A DNA stretch of 64,000 bases from Hydrogenophaga crocea. Its GTDB lineage: Bacteria > Pseudomonadota > Gammaproteobacteria > Burkholderiales > Burkholderiaceae_C. The notes under the pieces are model-generated. The model worked only from the letters and a program-made list of their open reading frames with translations. It did no database searches and was not told where the DNA came from. The stretch lies in contig NZ_CP049989.1 of NCBI RefSeq assembly GCF_011388215.1, positions 4,010,001 through 4,074,000 on the forward strand, read 5' to 3'. Both the position numbers and the translations under genes were made by a program. This document shows positions 1-10,689 of this stretch, piece by piece. Within the stretch, counting starts at the first letter, position 1, and each line of letters starts with the position of its first letter.

Positions 1-35
1 CAGACCCACCATTGCCGGCTTGAGTGCATCGATCC

Positions 36-111
36 GGGGGATTAGCTCAGCTGGGAGAGCACCTGCTTTGCAAGCAGGGGGTCGTCGGTTCGATCCCGTC
101 ATCCTCCACCA
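36..111 (+). tRNA. tRNA-Ala (anticodon TGC)
   Basis: This is a 76-nt cloverleaf with an encoded 3' CCA. The acceptor stem pairs GGGGGAT with ATCCTCC with one G-T pair. The D arm contains AGCTCAGCTGGGAGAGC, the anticodon stem is CCTGC/GCAGG with loop TTTGCAA, and the T arm carries GGTTCGATCC. The anticodon is TGC. It lies in the 16S-23S spacer of an rRNA operon; bases 1-35 are probably the short spacer after a tRNA-Ile that is outside the window. Confidence 0.97.
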
Positions 112-454
112 TTCCTTGTTCGTGAGACACCACGCCCAAGCGCGTTGCAATTGCAGTGCGTTTCGGTGTTGTCGTTCTTGTGTTCGACAATCAGCAGTCC
201 TCGTGGCTGCACGGCTGTTCTTTAAAAATTCATAGAGTCGAAATCAGCGTTGCTGATGGAAAGCGTACTGTCGTAAAGGTCGGTGCGCACCGTGCCATCA
301 GCAACATTTTGATTGCGTCAACGAATATTCAATTTGATAGCAAATTGGATACGGCATAACGCGCCGGGTGAAAGACCCGGCAAGCATTTGCTTGATACGG
401 ATGGCGATGAGGCTTGCATGAGCGGCAACGCTCGGGCAGGCATCAAAGTTATAG
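112..454 (+). other. Internal transcribed spacer, tRNA-Ala to 23S rRNA
   Basis: There is no gene in this 343-base stretch; short reading frames here have no coding character. It holds a boxA-like antitermination element (216-228), a local 7-bp hairpin (363-369 with 375-381, loop GAAAG) and several segments that are exact complements of the spacer between 23S and 5S: 227-240 with 3431-3444, 243-251 with 3399-3407, and 306-316 with 3387-3397. These pair in nested order outside the main 23S processing stem. The AT content is visibly higher than in the flanking protein genes. Confidence 0.85.
216..228 (+). promoter_or_regulatory. boxA-like antitermination element in the rRNA spacer
   Basis: The sequence TGTTCTTTAAAAA resembles the rRNA boxA consensus TGCTCTTTAACA, which binds NusB/S10 in rRNA antitermination complexes. 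Its place between tRNA-Ala and 23S is usual for the second boxA of an rrn operon. The assignment rests on similarity and position only. Confidence 0.6.

Positions 455-461
<7 letters not shown>
441..461 (+). repeat. 5' arm of the 23S rRNA processing stem
   Basis: These 21 bases are the perfect reverse complement of 3320-3340. The arms enclose the whole 23S gene and should form the duplex cut by RNase III to release pre-23S rRNA. The arm runs a few bases into the mature 5' end, as expected for the terminal 23S helix. Confidence 0.85.
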
Positions 462-3319
<2,858 letters not shown>

Positions 3320-3327
<8 letters not shown>

Positions 3328-3340
3328 TATAACTTTGATG
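3320..3340 (+). repeat. 3' arm of the 23S rRNA processing stem
   Basis: This segment is an exact reverse complement of 441-461 (21 of 21 bases). It closes the stem around 23S rRNA and is the expected RNase III processing duplex. Confidence 0.85.
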
Positions 3341-3481
3341 TCATCGACATCGTTTGAAGCAATGCAACGATATGCCATCGTTGGCAGCAATCAAAATAAA
3401 CGCTGATGCTTTGCAAATGCAGAGCTCACACGACTCTATGAATTCGCTTGGCTGAGCAAGCCTCAGCCAGGCAACCCGTTA
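3328..3481 (+). other. 23S-5S spacer
   Basis: This is a non-coding spacer of about 154 nt. Apart from the processing-stem arm it holds three further segments complementary to the upstream spacer (3387-3397, 3399-3407, 3431-3444). No tRNA is present between 23S and 5S. Confidence 0.85.
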
Positions 3482-3596
3482 TGCCTGACGACCATAGCAA
3501 GGTGGCCCCACTCCTTCCCATCCCGAACAGGACAGTGAAACGCCTTTGCGCCGATGATAGTGCGGATTCCCGTGTGAAAGTAGGTCATCGTCAGGC
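3482..3596 (+). rRNA. 5S ribosomal RNA
   Basis: The terminal helix pairs TGCCTGACGACC with GTCATCGTCAGGC. The internal CCATCCCGAACAGG loop and the GTGTGAAAGTAGG segment near the 3' side are typical of bacterial 5S rRNA. It is about 115 nt and the last gene of the rRNA operon, followed directly by a terminator. Ends are inferred from the helix. Confidence 0.95.
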
Positions 3597-3610
3597 TCTT
3601 ATAAGCAAGC

Positions 3611-3643
3611 AACCCCCAACACCACATGGTGTTGGGGGTTTCT
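3611..3643 (+). terminator. Rho-independent terminator of the rRNA operon
   Basis: Perfect complementary arms lie at 3611-3624 and 3627-3640 (AACCCCCAACACCA / TGGTGTTGGGGGTT); sterically this leaves a hairpin of about 13 bp. They are followed by a T-rich run (TTTCTTCTTT). It sits 14 nt after the 5S 3' end, as expected for the end of an rrn operon. The next gene converges on it from the other strand. Confidence 0.93.
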
Positions 3644-3672
3644 TCTTTGCGTGTTCGATTTTCAGCAGTCGT

Positions 3673-4629
3673 TCAAATGTTCACAACGAAGGCATCTTCT
3701 TGCCGCAAAGCGTTCGATTGTTCGAGCTCGTTCAGCAGGCCTGCCAGTACTTCGTCCATCGGAGCCGTGCCGTCTGCGTTGGCGATGCTTGTGAAATAGC
3801 GTGACTGCGCAAACCACGCGAGCAAATCGGTTTGGGAGACCCGCTGCCATTCGAGCAGCTTGAACTTGATCAAAACCTTGAGCGCGTGCCGGCGGTGACG
3901 GCGCGGATCGGCTTCAAACTGTGCAAGTCGTGAGCGTGCCTTGCGCATGGCCTCGCCCACGGCAGCACCGTGGAACACAGGGCCATGCCCCGGGATGACC
4001 CATTCGGGCTTCAGCCGCTCGATGAGATCAAGTGTGGCGCTCACTTCGGCGAACCCCGACTCGCCTTCCAGCTCCGGGAACACGACACCGAAGCCGTTGC
4101 CCCACAGCGCATCCGCCGACATCAATACGCCGTGAGCGCGCTCAAACAGCACCACGGCATGCGGATCGTGCCCGTCTGCGGCATGCACGTCCCAGTACAG
4201 CCCACCGTGCGCGAAGGTTTCGCCGGGAGTCAACAAGCCATGGGCCGCGAACCGGGGACACTCTTGCCCCGTTGGCTCATGTGTGAGGGCCACCCGATCC
4301 CAGGCGCGAACGGCGTCGGCGAGCCCCGGCGGAATGCTGATGCGGGCATCGGGCCACGCGGCATGAAGTGCTGCATTGCCGCCGCAATGATCGCTGTGCA
4401 GATGGGTATTCAGAATGTGCCGCAGTGGCCGTGGGCCCAATGCCCTGCGAACCAGCTCGACCGTCAAATCGGCATGGCTTGCGTAACCCGTGTCCACGAT
4501 CGCCGCGCCGTCCTCTGCCAACAGCAAGACGTTGTTCGAGGACAGCCAGCCGCGCTCGAACACGACGATGCCCAGCGATTTCAACCAGGTGTCGGCCTCC
4601 TTTGGACGCAATGCGCTCGTGGAATTCAT
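3673..4629 (-). CDS. MBL-fold metallo-hydrolase
   Basis: The 318-residue protein has the metallo-beta-lactamase fold. The zinc motif THLHSDHCGG is at residues 75-84 (H76, H78, D80, H81), preceded by the VDTG strand near residue 46, with later IPGHGP near residue 205. It resembles the broad hydrolase group that includes SoxH and quinoprotein-relay enzymes; the substrate cannot be read from sequence. I chose the ATG at 4629 rather than one 48 bases upstream because it overlaps the TGA of the upstream gene as ATGA, implying translational coupling. The C-terminal ~80 residues (RRHRRHALKVLIKFKLLEW) are typical of this longer subfamily. It converges on the rRNA operon. Confidence 0.85.
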   Translation of the reverse strand: MNSTSALRPKEADTWLKSLGIVVFERGWLSSNNVLLLAEDGAAIVDTGYASHADLTVELVRRALGPRPLRHILNTHLHSDHCGGNAALHAAWPDARISIPPGLADAVRAWDRVALTHEPTGQECPRFAAHGLLTPGETFAHGGLYWDVHAADGHDPHAVVLFERAHGVLMSADALWGNGFGVVFPELEGESGFAEVSATLDLIERLKPEWVIPGHGPVFHGAAVGEAMRKARSRLAQFEADPRRHRRHALKVLIKFKLLEWQRVSQTDLLAWFAQSRYFTSIANADGTAPMDEVLAGLLNELEQSNALRQEDAFVVNI

Positions 4630-5393
4630 CCGGCCATTGTGGAGGCCTGCCCTCCCGTCGCAAGCCCGGCCCCCCATGCATTGTCAAGCCGGGGACAGGT
4701 CACATCCGGGGCGGCATCGAACAAAAGATCGAGCCATTGCGACTCGCGCTGCACGATCGTCTGCAGAAAGGCTTCTGGCGCCTTGAGCGCGGCGAACGCG
4801 TCAAAACCCGCCTCCAGAAAATGCTGCAAGGCCTGGAGCCCCGCTGCGTGGGCCGGTCGGCGCATCATGCGCAGGCCCATGCGAAGAGAGCGCATTCGGA
4901 TGAGCCGCGTGAGCTCGGCACCCATGTGGCCCACCACCGCCAATTGCCGCTCTCGATCGCTGCGTTCGCCGCTCAGACGCCAGGCCTCGAGGTAGCGCTG
5001 AGACGCCGGCCACGTGGCGGGCAAGGCGAGCCAATGGCCCGCGAGTTCGTGGTCCAGCACTTCGGTCAGCGCGTGCACCTCGGTGAGGTCCACTGCCAAC
5101 TGCGCCACGGCATCGGGAAACAACTTTTCGAGGGCGCCTGCGATGCGGCCGAACTGCTCATCGCGCGCGGAGAAGTCGTGCTCGCCGTACAACTCGTCCA
5201 GGAAAAAGCGCACGGCAGCCAGCGAATCGGGCCGGCCCGTCAGGTCGGCATAAGTGCCCGCGAAACGCAGCGCCTGCAGCCGCTTGATGGCGCTGACCGC
5301 CGCCGCTTCGCCCTCCGCGGCGGCACGCGAGCGCAAACGGGCGACCCGGTCGAGGTTGGCCCGAATGGCCAGGGAGGGCGACGCAGAAGCCAT
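4626..5393 (-). CDS. Conserved hypothetical protein with FFLDELYG motif
   Basis: The 255-residue protein is predicted soluble and largely helical. It contains the phrase FFLDELYGEHDFSARDEQF near residues 67-85, which I recognise from uncharacterised beta/gammaproteobacterial proteins without an assigned function. There is no signal peptide or membrane segment. The ATG at 5393 is the most likely start; an in-frame ATG further upstream (MAQLSHF) would read into the promoter region of the divergent lipase gene. Its stop overlaps the start of the MBL hydrolase by 4 bases, so the two form an operon and may share a function. Confidence 0.7.
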   Translation of the reverse strand: MASASPSLAIRANLDRVARLRSRAAAEGEAAAVSAIKRLQALRFAGTYADLTGRPDSLAAVRFFLDELYGEHDFSARDEQFGRIAGALEKLFPDAVAQLAVDLTEVHALTEVLDHELAGHWLALPATWPASQRYLEAWRLSGERSDRERQLAVVGHMGAELTRLIRMRSLRMGLRMMRRPAHAAGLQALQHFLEAGFDAFAALKAPEAFLQTIVQRESQWLDLLFDAAPDVTCPRLDNAWGAGLATGGQASTMAG

Positions 5394-5457
5394 GCCGGCC
5401 AGTCTAGCCCCGATCCCCGGGACCAGGTCGTATCCCCCGAAATGCGATAGTTGCGCC

Positions 5458-6441
5458 ATGAGCGATGGACACCCAGCCCCACTGCCCGACACATCTCGCC
5501 TCGCCACGCTGCAGCGATTCACCAGCCTGGGCGCCCTGGCACTGTTGTTCGTCGCGGCCGTATTCGTGGCCCTGGGACGAACCATGGCCGGTGGCGCGCT
5601 GGCGTTCCTGGTGCTCACGGGGCACGCCTGGGTTCTGGGTCTTGAAATGCTGATCGCCGCGCGCGTCAACCGCGGCGACGCCGCGCCGCGCGCGGGCCTT
5701 CGCGAGTGGCTGCACGCGTGGTGGCAGGAGTCCCACACCGCTCCGGTGGTCTTTGCCTGGCGACAGCCGTTCCGGTGGCGTCTTTGGCCCGACGAAGAAA
5801 TCCCGGGGCAAACCAATGCTGCGGCGGCCGTTTTCATCCACGGCTTTGTCTGTAACCGCGGGTTCTGGTTGCCCTGGATGGCCCGCTTGCGTGCCGAAGG
5901 GCGGGCTTATGTGTCGGTCAATCTCGAGCCGGTCTTCGGCCCCATCGACGCGTATGCCGACGTGATCGAAGCCGCCGTCCAGCGCGCGGAGGCGCTGAAC
6001 CCGGGAGCGAAACCGGTCCTGGTCTGCCACAGCATGGGCGGGCTCGCGGCCCGCATCTGGCTGGCCCAGCGCGCAGACCACCGCGAGCGCATCGGCGGCG
6101 TGATCACCATCGCGTCGCCACACCGGGGCACCTGGCTTGCACACTTCAGCCGCGTGGCGAACGGGCGTCAAATGGCGCCAGGCTGTGACTGGTTGTGCGA
6201 ACTCGAGCGCCGCGAACGGGCGTTGGCCGGCGACCGGGCCTACGAGCGCTTTCTGTGCTGGTACACGAACACCGACAACATCGTCTTTCCCGCCAGCACC
6301 GCCACGCTGCCCGGCGCCGACAACCGCCACGTGGCCGGCGCAGCCCACGTGGACCTCGCGTTTCACCCCAGGGTGATGGACGAGTCGCTGGCCAGGCTGG
6401 CGTCGGCCGACAACTCGCCGAGCGAACGCACGGCGGCGTAG
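5458..6441 (+). CDS. Membrane-anchored lipase / alpha-beta hydrolase
   Basis: The 327-residue protein has two hydrophobic N-terminal segments (about residues 23-40 and 44-62) and then an alpha/beta-hydrolase domain. An FIHGF oxyanion motif lies at residues 126-130 and the nucleophile elbow CHSMGG at 190-195 (catalytic Ser192). A candidate acid is Asp in NTDNIVFP and a candidate histidine is in GAAHVDLAFHP near the C-terminus. The family covers triacylglycerol lipases and esterases; substrate unknown. It is divergent from the FFLDELYG gene. Its last 79 bases overlap the convergent phhA gene, an unusually long tail-to-tail overlap. Confidence 0.82.
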   Translation: MSDGHPAPLPDTSRLATLQRFTSLGALALLFVAAVFVALGRTMAGGALAFLVLTGHAWVLGLEMLIAARVNRGDAAPRAGLREWLHAWWQESHTAPVVFAWRQPFRWRLWPDEEIPGQTNAAAAVFIHGFVCNRGFWLPWMARLRAEGRAYVSVNLEPVFGPIDAYADVIEAAVQRAEALNPGAKPVLVCHSMGGLAARIWLAQRADHRERIGGVITIASPHRGTWLAHFSRVANGRQMAPGCDWLCELERRERALAGDRAYERFLCWYTNTDNIVFPASTATLPGADNRHVAGAAHVDLAFHPRVMDESLARLASADNSPSERTAA

Positions 6442-7217
6442 ATCGGGGTGAAGTCGGGCGCGGTCACGTCAAATAGCTGCTGGAAGCTGTCGATCACGAA
6501 GTAGGTGGCCTGGTAGTCGTCGATCTTGTAGCGCGTGCGCATGCAGCGCACCAGGTCGAGCGCGATGCGCTGCGCGCGCGGGCTCGTAACGCTGTGGCGC
6601 AGCTCGCCCGACGAACTCAGGATGCCGGCGCCGTACGCGCGCAGGCCCTGGGCTTCGCGGATCAGCCCGAACTCGATCGTGTACCAGTAGAGCCGCGACA
6701 GCAACTCGCCCGCGCCCAGGTGGTGGGCCTTGATGCCGCCCGCCCCGTAGCGCTGCACATAGTCCGCAAACACCGGGTTGAACAGCAGCGGGACATGGCC
6801 GAACAGGTCGTGGAAAACATCGGGCTCGACCACGTAGTCGAACTCTTCGGGCTTTCGGATCCAGTCGGTCACCGGAAAGCGGCGGCTCGCCAGCAGCTCG
6901 AAGAATGGCAGTTCGGGGATGAGCCCCGGCACCGCCACGATCTCCCAGCCAGTCGCTGGCCGGAGGCGCTCGTTGATCTCGTCGAAGCGCGGGATGCGGT
7001 CGCGCACGCCGAGCGAGGGAAGGGCGTCGATGAAGGCTTGCGACGCCAGTCCCGACAGCAGGGCACTCTGCCGTTCATACAGCCGGCGGTAGGTGTCGTG
7101 GTCCGCCTGGGTGTAGGCGGACCAGTTCTGCGCACAGGTGTAGTCGTCGCGTGCGCGGCTGTAGTCGCCACGCGGCGGGCGCTCGCTGGCACCGTAGACG
7201 ACGGGTTCGACGGCCAT
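6363..7217 (-). CDS. phhA: Phenylalanine-4-hydroxylase
   Basis: The 284-residue enzyme is a monomeric bacterial aromatic amino acid hydroxylase (iron and tetrahydropterin dependent) that converts phenylalanine to tyrosine. The iron-binding motif HDLFGHVP places His136 and His141, and Glu182 lies in WYTIEFGL. The length is usual for the bacterial form, which lacks the regulatory domain. It follows hpd with a 12-base gap on the same strand, so both are likely one transcript for Phe/Tyr catabolism. Its 3' end overlaps the convergent lipase gene by 79 bases. Confidence 0.96.
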   Translation of the reverse strand: MAVEPVVYGASERPPRGDYSRARDDYTCAQNWSAYTQADHDTYRRLYERQSALLSGLASQAFIDALPSLGVRDRIPRFDEINERLRPATGWEIVAVPGLIPELPFFELLASRRFPVTDWIRKPEEFDYVVEPDVFHDLFGHVPLLFNPVFADYVQRYGAGGIKAHHLGAGELLSRLYWYTIEFGLIREAQGLRAYGAGILSSSGELRHSVTSPRAQRIALDLVRCMRTRYKIDDYQATYFVIDSFQQLFDVTAPDFTPIYAAVRSLGELSADASLASDSSITLG

Positions 7218-7229
7218 GGTCGTCTTCCT

Positions 7230-8351
7230 TCAGCCCTTGAGCACGCCGCGGCGCATCTGGTCGAGCTCCATGGTCTCGAACAAGGCCTTGAAGTTGCCCT
7301 CGCCGAAGCCCTGGTTGCCCTTGCGCTGGATGAACTCGAAGAAGATCGGCCCCAACTGGTTCTCGCTGAAGATCTGCAGCAGCAGCTCGCCGGGCGCGCC
7401 GTCCACCAGGATGTTGCGCTGCTTCAGGCCTTCGATGTCTTCCTGCAGGTCCGGGATGCGCTTGGGCAGCAGCTCGTAGTAGGTCTCGCTGGTGGTCAGC
7501 AGCTTCACGCCCGCCATCTGCAGCGCGTCCACCGTGTCGTAGAGGTTGCTCGAGCCCATGGCAATGTGCTGAATGCCCTCGCCGTGGTACCGGTCCAGGT
7601 ACTCCTGGATCTGGCCGGACTTCTCGTTGCCTTCTTCGTTGATCGGGATGCGGATCTTGCCGCAGGGGCTGGTCATCGCCTTGCTCTTCACGCCCGTGGC
7701 CTGGCCCTCGATGTCGAAGTAGCGCACCTCGCGAAAGTTAAACAGCCGCTCGTAGAAGTCGGCCCATTCGGCCATGCGGCCGCGGTGCACGTTGTGCGTG
7801 AGGTGGTCGATGTAGGTCAGCCCGTGGCCCACCGGGTTGAGCTCGGCGCCGGGCAGCGGCTCGAAGTCCACGTCGTAGAAGCCGATGTTGCCGATGTCAC
7901 CGTCCTTGGCGCCGTTCTTGCCGCGCCAGCGGTCGATGAAATAGATGATCGAGTCGCCGATGCCCTTGATGGCCGGGATGTTGAGCTCGCCCGGGCCGGC
8001 CTGGCCCGCGTAGCCCCAGGCACCCAGCGAAATCGCGCGCTCGTAGGCGGCCTTGGCGTCCTTGACGCGGAAGGCGATGGCGCACACGCTGGGGCCGTGC
8101 AGGCGCGCGAACCGCTGCGCGAAGCTGTCGGGCTCGGCGTTGATGATGAAGTTGATCTCGCCCTGGCGGTAAAGGGTCACGGCCTTGTGCCGGTGCCGCG
8201 CGATCGGCTTGAAGCCCATGCGCTCGAACAGCGCGCCCATGGCCACGGGGTCGGGTGCGGCGTATTCGATGAACTCGAAGCCATCGGTGCCCATGGGGTT
8301 GTCCCAACCCTGGAAGGCGGTGGTGGCGGAAGCGGGCAAGGCGGCGTTCAT
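7230..8351 (-). CDS. hpd: 4-Hydroxyphenylpyruvate dioxygenase
   Basis: The 373-residue enzyme of the vicinal oxygen chelate superfamily converts 4-hydroxyphenylpyruvate to homogentisate. The iron ligands are His183 (IDHLTHNV), His262 (GIQHIAM) and Glu339 (FFEF). The ATG at 8351 is preceded by a GGAG ribosome-binding site, and the protein starts in line with the family; the longer upstream frame is spurious. It is the first gene of the hpd-phhA unit and lies divergent to an Lrp-type regulator, which probably controls it. Confidence 0.96.
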   Translation of the reverse strand: MNAALPASATTAFQGWDNPMGTDGFEFIEYAAPDPVAMGALFERMGFKPIARHRHKAVTLYRQGEINFIINAEPDSFAQRFARLHGPSVCAIAFRVKDAKAAYERAISLGAWGYAGQAGPGELNIPAIKGIGDSIIYFIDRWRGKNGAKDGDIGNIGFYDVDFEPLPGAELNPVGHGLTYIDHLTHNVHRGRMAEWADFYERLFNFREVRYFDIEGQATGVKSKAMTSPCGKIRIPINEEGNEKSGQIQEYLDRYHGEGIQHIAMGSSNLYDTVDALQMAGVKLLTTSETYYELLPKRIPDLQEDIEGLKQRNILVDGAPGELLLQIFSENQLGPIFFEFIQRKGNQGFGEGNFKALFETMELDQMRRGVLKG

Positions 8352-8469
8352 GGCGGTCTCCTTCGGGGTTCGGGCGGATGGGCCACTGTATCGGCGCAGG
8401 GTGGCACGATTCCGTCGTTTGTGGGCGTTCCTTTGGTCAAGGGCGCATGAATCCTGCAAAATCCTGGCG

Positions 8470-8943
8470 ATGGAAGCCTTGGACAAGCTCGATCGCGCGA
8501 TTTTGCGCACCCTGCAGGCCGACGCCCGCGCCACCTACGACCACATCGCCGAGACCGTGGGCCTGTCGCCGAGCGCGGTCCTGCGCCGGGTGCGGCGGCT
8601 CGAAGAGGCGGGGGTCATTGCGCGCTACGTGGCGCTGCTCAAGCCCGAGGCCGTGGGCCTGGGCCTCACGGCCCACGTGAGCGTGCGGCTAGAAAAGCAC
8701 GCCGAGGGCAACAAGCGCAATCCCATGGACGAGTTCCGCGCCAGCGTCATGGCCTGGCCCGAAGTGGTGGAGTGCGTGGCCCTCACGGGCGACATGGACT
8801 ACCAGCTGCGCCTCGTGGTGACCGACATGGCCGCCTACTCGCGCTTCATGATGGACACCCTGCTCAAGCACCCCAGCGTGCAGGACTGCAAGACCAGCTT
8901 CGTGATGGACCGCGTCAAGAGCACCACCGCCTTGCCGCTGTGA
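8470..8943 (+). CDS. Lrp/AsnC-family regulator, probably of hpd-phhA
   Basis: The 157-residue protein has the two usual parts: an N-terminal winged helix (LDRAILRTLQADARATYDHI, LSPSAVLRRVRRLEEAGVI) and a C-terminal RAM ligand-binding domain with GDMDYQLRLVV. Its close divergent placement to hpd (118 bases between starts) suggests it senses an aromatic amino acid and controls hpd-phhA and itself. The AT-rich patch just before the start (TGCAAAAT at 8455-8462) may be part of its promoter, but I cannot define an operator with confidence. Confidence 0.9.
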   Translation: MEALDKLDRAILRTLQADARATYDHIAETVGLSPSAVLRRVRRLEEAGVIARYVALLKPEAVGLGLTAHVSVRLEKHAEGNKRNPMDEFRASVMAWPEVVECVALTGDMDYQLRLVVTDMAAYSRFMMDTLLKHPSVQDCKTSFVMDRVKSTTALPL

Positions 8944-9027
8944 ACGCACCGGACAGGGATGGCTTGCGCGCAAGCCCATCGCGCGCGATGCTCTGAGCCC
9001 TTCCCGATATCCGTCCGCACGACACCC

Positions 9028-9702
9028 ATGAGTTCCCCCGACGCCGCCGCGCCCCCCGGCCACGAGCGCCCCGATGCCGGGACGGTGCCGATCCGATCGC
9101 TCGACATCGATCACCGCGCCAGCATCCTGGCGCACCTGCTCGCGCTCGACACCGCCGACCGCTACCTGCGCTTCGGCTACGCCGCCACCGACGAGCAGAT
9201 CCGCCGCTACGTGGACCAGCTCAACTTCGAGCGCGACATGCTGTTCGGCATCTTCAACCGCCGTCTGCACCTCATCGCCATGGCGCACCTCGCGTTCTCG
9301 GTCGATCCCCAGCTGCGCAGCTGCGCCGAGTTCGGCGTGTCGGTCGCCAAGACCTCGCGCGGCAAGGGCTATGGCAGCCGCCTGTTCGAGCGCGCCGTGG
9401 TGCAGGCGCGCAACGAGGGGGTGTCCCAGCTTTTCATCCACGCGCTGTCCGAGAACACCGCGATGCTCAAGATCGCGCGCAACGCGGGCGCGGTGCTCGA
9501 GCGCGCGGGCTCCGAGACCGACGCCCACCTGCGCCTGCCGCCGGCCGATTTCGACTCGCGCGTGAGCGCCCTGCTCAGCGAGCAGGTGGCGCTCACCGAC
9601 TACCACCTCAAGGCCCAGGCCAAGCAGTTCTGGGGTCTCATCGGCATGCTGCAGGAAATCCGCCAGGGCGTGCGCGACGCGCGCGATCGCATGCGCAACT
9701 GA
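9028..9702 (+). CDS. GNAT-family N-acetyltransferase
   Basis: The 224-residue protein has an acetyl-CoA binding segment KTSRGKGYGSRLFERAV (motif A, around residues 110-126) followed by FIHALSENTAMLKIARNAGA (motif B), typical of GNAT enzymes. The N-terminal phrase DTADRYLRFGYAATDEQI resembles acetyltransferase domains seen alone or fused to acetate-CoA-ligase-like proteins. The substrate is unknown. The ATG at 9028 is preferred; an in-frame ATG at 8959 lies just behind the regulator gene. It stands alone between the Lrp gene and corC. Confidence 0.82.
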   Translation: MSSPDAAAPPGHERPDAGTVPIRSLDIDHRASILAHLLALDTADRYLRFGYAATDEQIRRYVDQLNFERDMLFGIFNRRLHLIAMAHLAFSVDPQLRSCAEFGVSVAKTSRGKGYGSRLFERAVVQARNEGVSQLFIHALSENTAMLKIARNAGAVLERAGSETDAHLRLPPADFDSRVSALLSEQVALTDYHLKAQAKQFWGLIGMLQEIRQGVRDARDRMRN

Positions 9703-9802
9703 ACAGGCGTCGCCCGCCAGCGGCCGCCGGGCGCGCGCGGGGGCTTGTTCTGCCATGCCCTTGGGGTATCCTTGCCCGCTGTTCCAACCTCCGTCTTCCC
9801 CA

Positions 9803-10669
9803 GTGGCTGACCACCCCCCCAGTAGCGGGCCGCAGCGTGGCCTGCGGCTCGCCGACAAGCGCGGTTTCCTGCAAAAACTTGCCGAGTTCCTCCACCCCGG
9901 CCCGGACTCCAAGGACGAGCTGATCGAGACCCTCGCCGAGGCGGAAGACAACGACATCATCAACGCCGAATCGCGCGTGATGCTCGAGGGCGTGATCCGC
10001 ATCGCCGACATGACCGCCGGCGACGTGATGGTGGCGGCCCCGCGCATGGACATGATCGACATCGATGCGCCGTTCGACGAACTGCTGCACCTCGTGATCG
10101 ACACCGCGCACTCGCGCTTCCCGGTCTACGAAGGCGAGCGCGAGAACATCATCGGCATCCTGCTCGCCAAAGACCTGCTCAAGCTGCAGCGCGCGCCCGA
10201 GCTCAACATCCGCGCGCTGCTGCGCCCGGCCACCTTCGTGCCCGAGAGCAAGGGCCTCAACGACCTGCTGCGCGAGTTCCGCGGCAACCGCAACCACCTG
10301 GCGATCGTCATCGACGAATTCGGCCGCGTGGCGGGCCTGCTCACCATCGAAGACGTGCTCGAGGAAATCGTCGGCGAGATCGAGGACGAGTTCGACGTCG
10401 ACGAAGACGCCGGCGACGTGTTCGCGCTCGCCGACAGCACCTGGCGCGTGAGCGGCGACACGCCGATCGAGCGCATCAACGAGGCCTTCGGCCTGAAGTT
10501 GTCCGACGAGGACTTCGACACCATCGGCGGCCTGATCGCGCACACCATGGGCCACGTGCCCAAGCGCGGCGAGGTGCACGAAATCGACGGCCTGCGCTTC
10601 ACCGTGCTGCACACCAAGGGCGGCGCGGTGAAGTGGTTCAAGGTCGCGCCCATCCCCTCCGAGCCCTGA
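9803..10669 (+). CDS. corC: CorC/HlyC-family CBS-domain protein (Mg/Co homeostasis)
   Basis: The 288-residue cytosolic protein has paired CBS domains (about 60-185; ADMTAGDVMVAAPRMDMIDID, HSRFPVYEGERENIIGIL) and a C-terminal CorC_HlyC domain (about 205-285). This is the E. coli CorC/YbeX layout, linked to magnesium/cobalt efflux and ribosome-related stress. I prefer the GTG start at 9803 because E. coli CorC is of matching length; an ATG at 9755 gives a 16-residue extension. lnt follows after 20 bases, the same order as in E. coli ybeX-lnt. Confidence 0.9.
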   Translation: MADHPPSSGPQRGLRLADKRGFLQKLAEFLHPGPDSKDELIETLAEAEDNDIINAESRVMLEGVIRIADMTAGDVMVAAPRMDMIDIDAPFDELLHLVIDTAHSRFPVYEGERENIIGILLAKDLLKLQRAPELNIRALLRPATFVPESKGLNDLLREFRGNRNHLAIVIDEFGRVAGLLTIEDVLEEIVGEIEDEFDVDEDAGDVFALADSTWRVSGDTPIERINEAFGLKLSDEDFDTIGGLIAHTMGHVPKRGEVHEIDGLRFTVLHTKGGAVKWFKVAPIPSEP

Positions 10670-10689
10670 GCTCGCCCACGCCCCGGCCC

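Noticed and set aside
8432..8462. Candidate promoter (TTGGTC, 18 bases, CAAAAT) for the Lrp gene at 8470
   Set aside because: The -35 is poor, and the -10 would end only 7 bases before the start codon, implying an almost leaderless transcript. Not strong enough to list.
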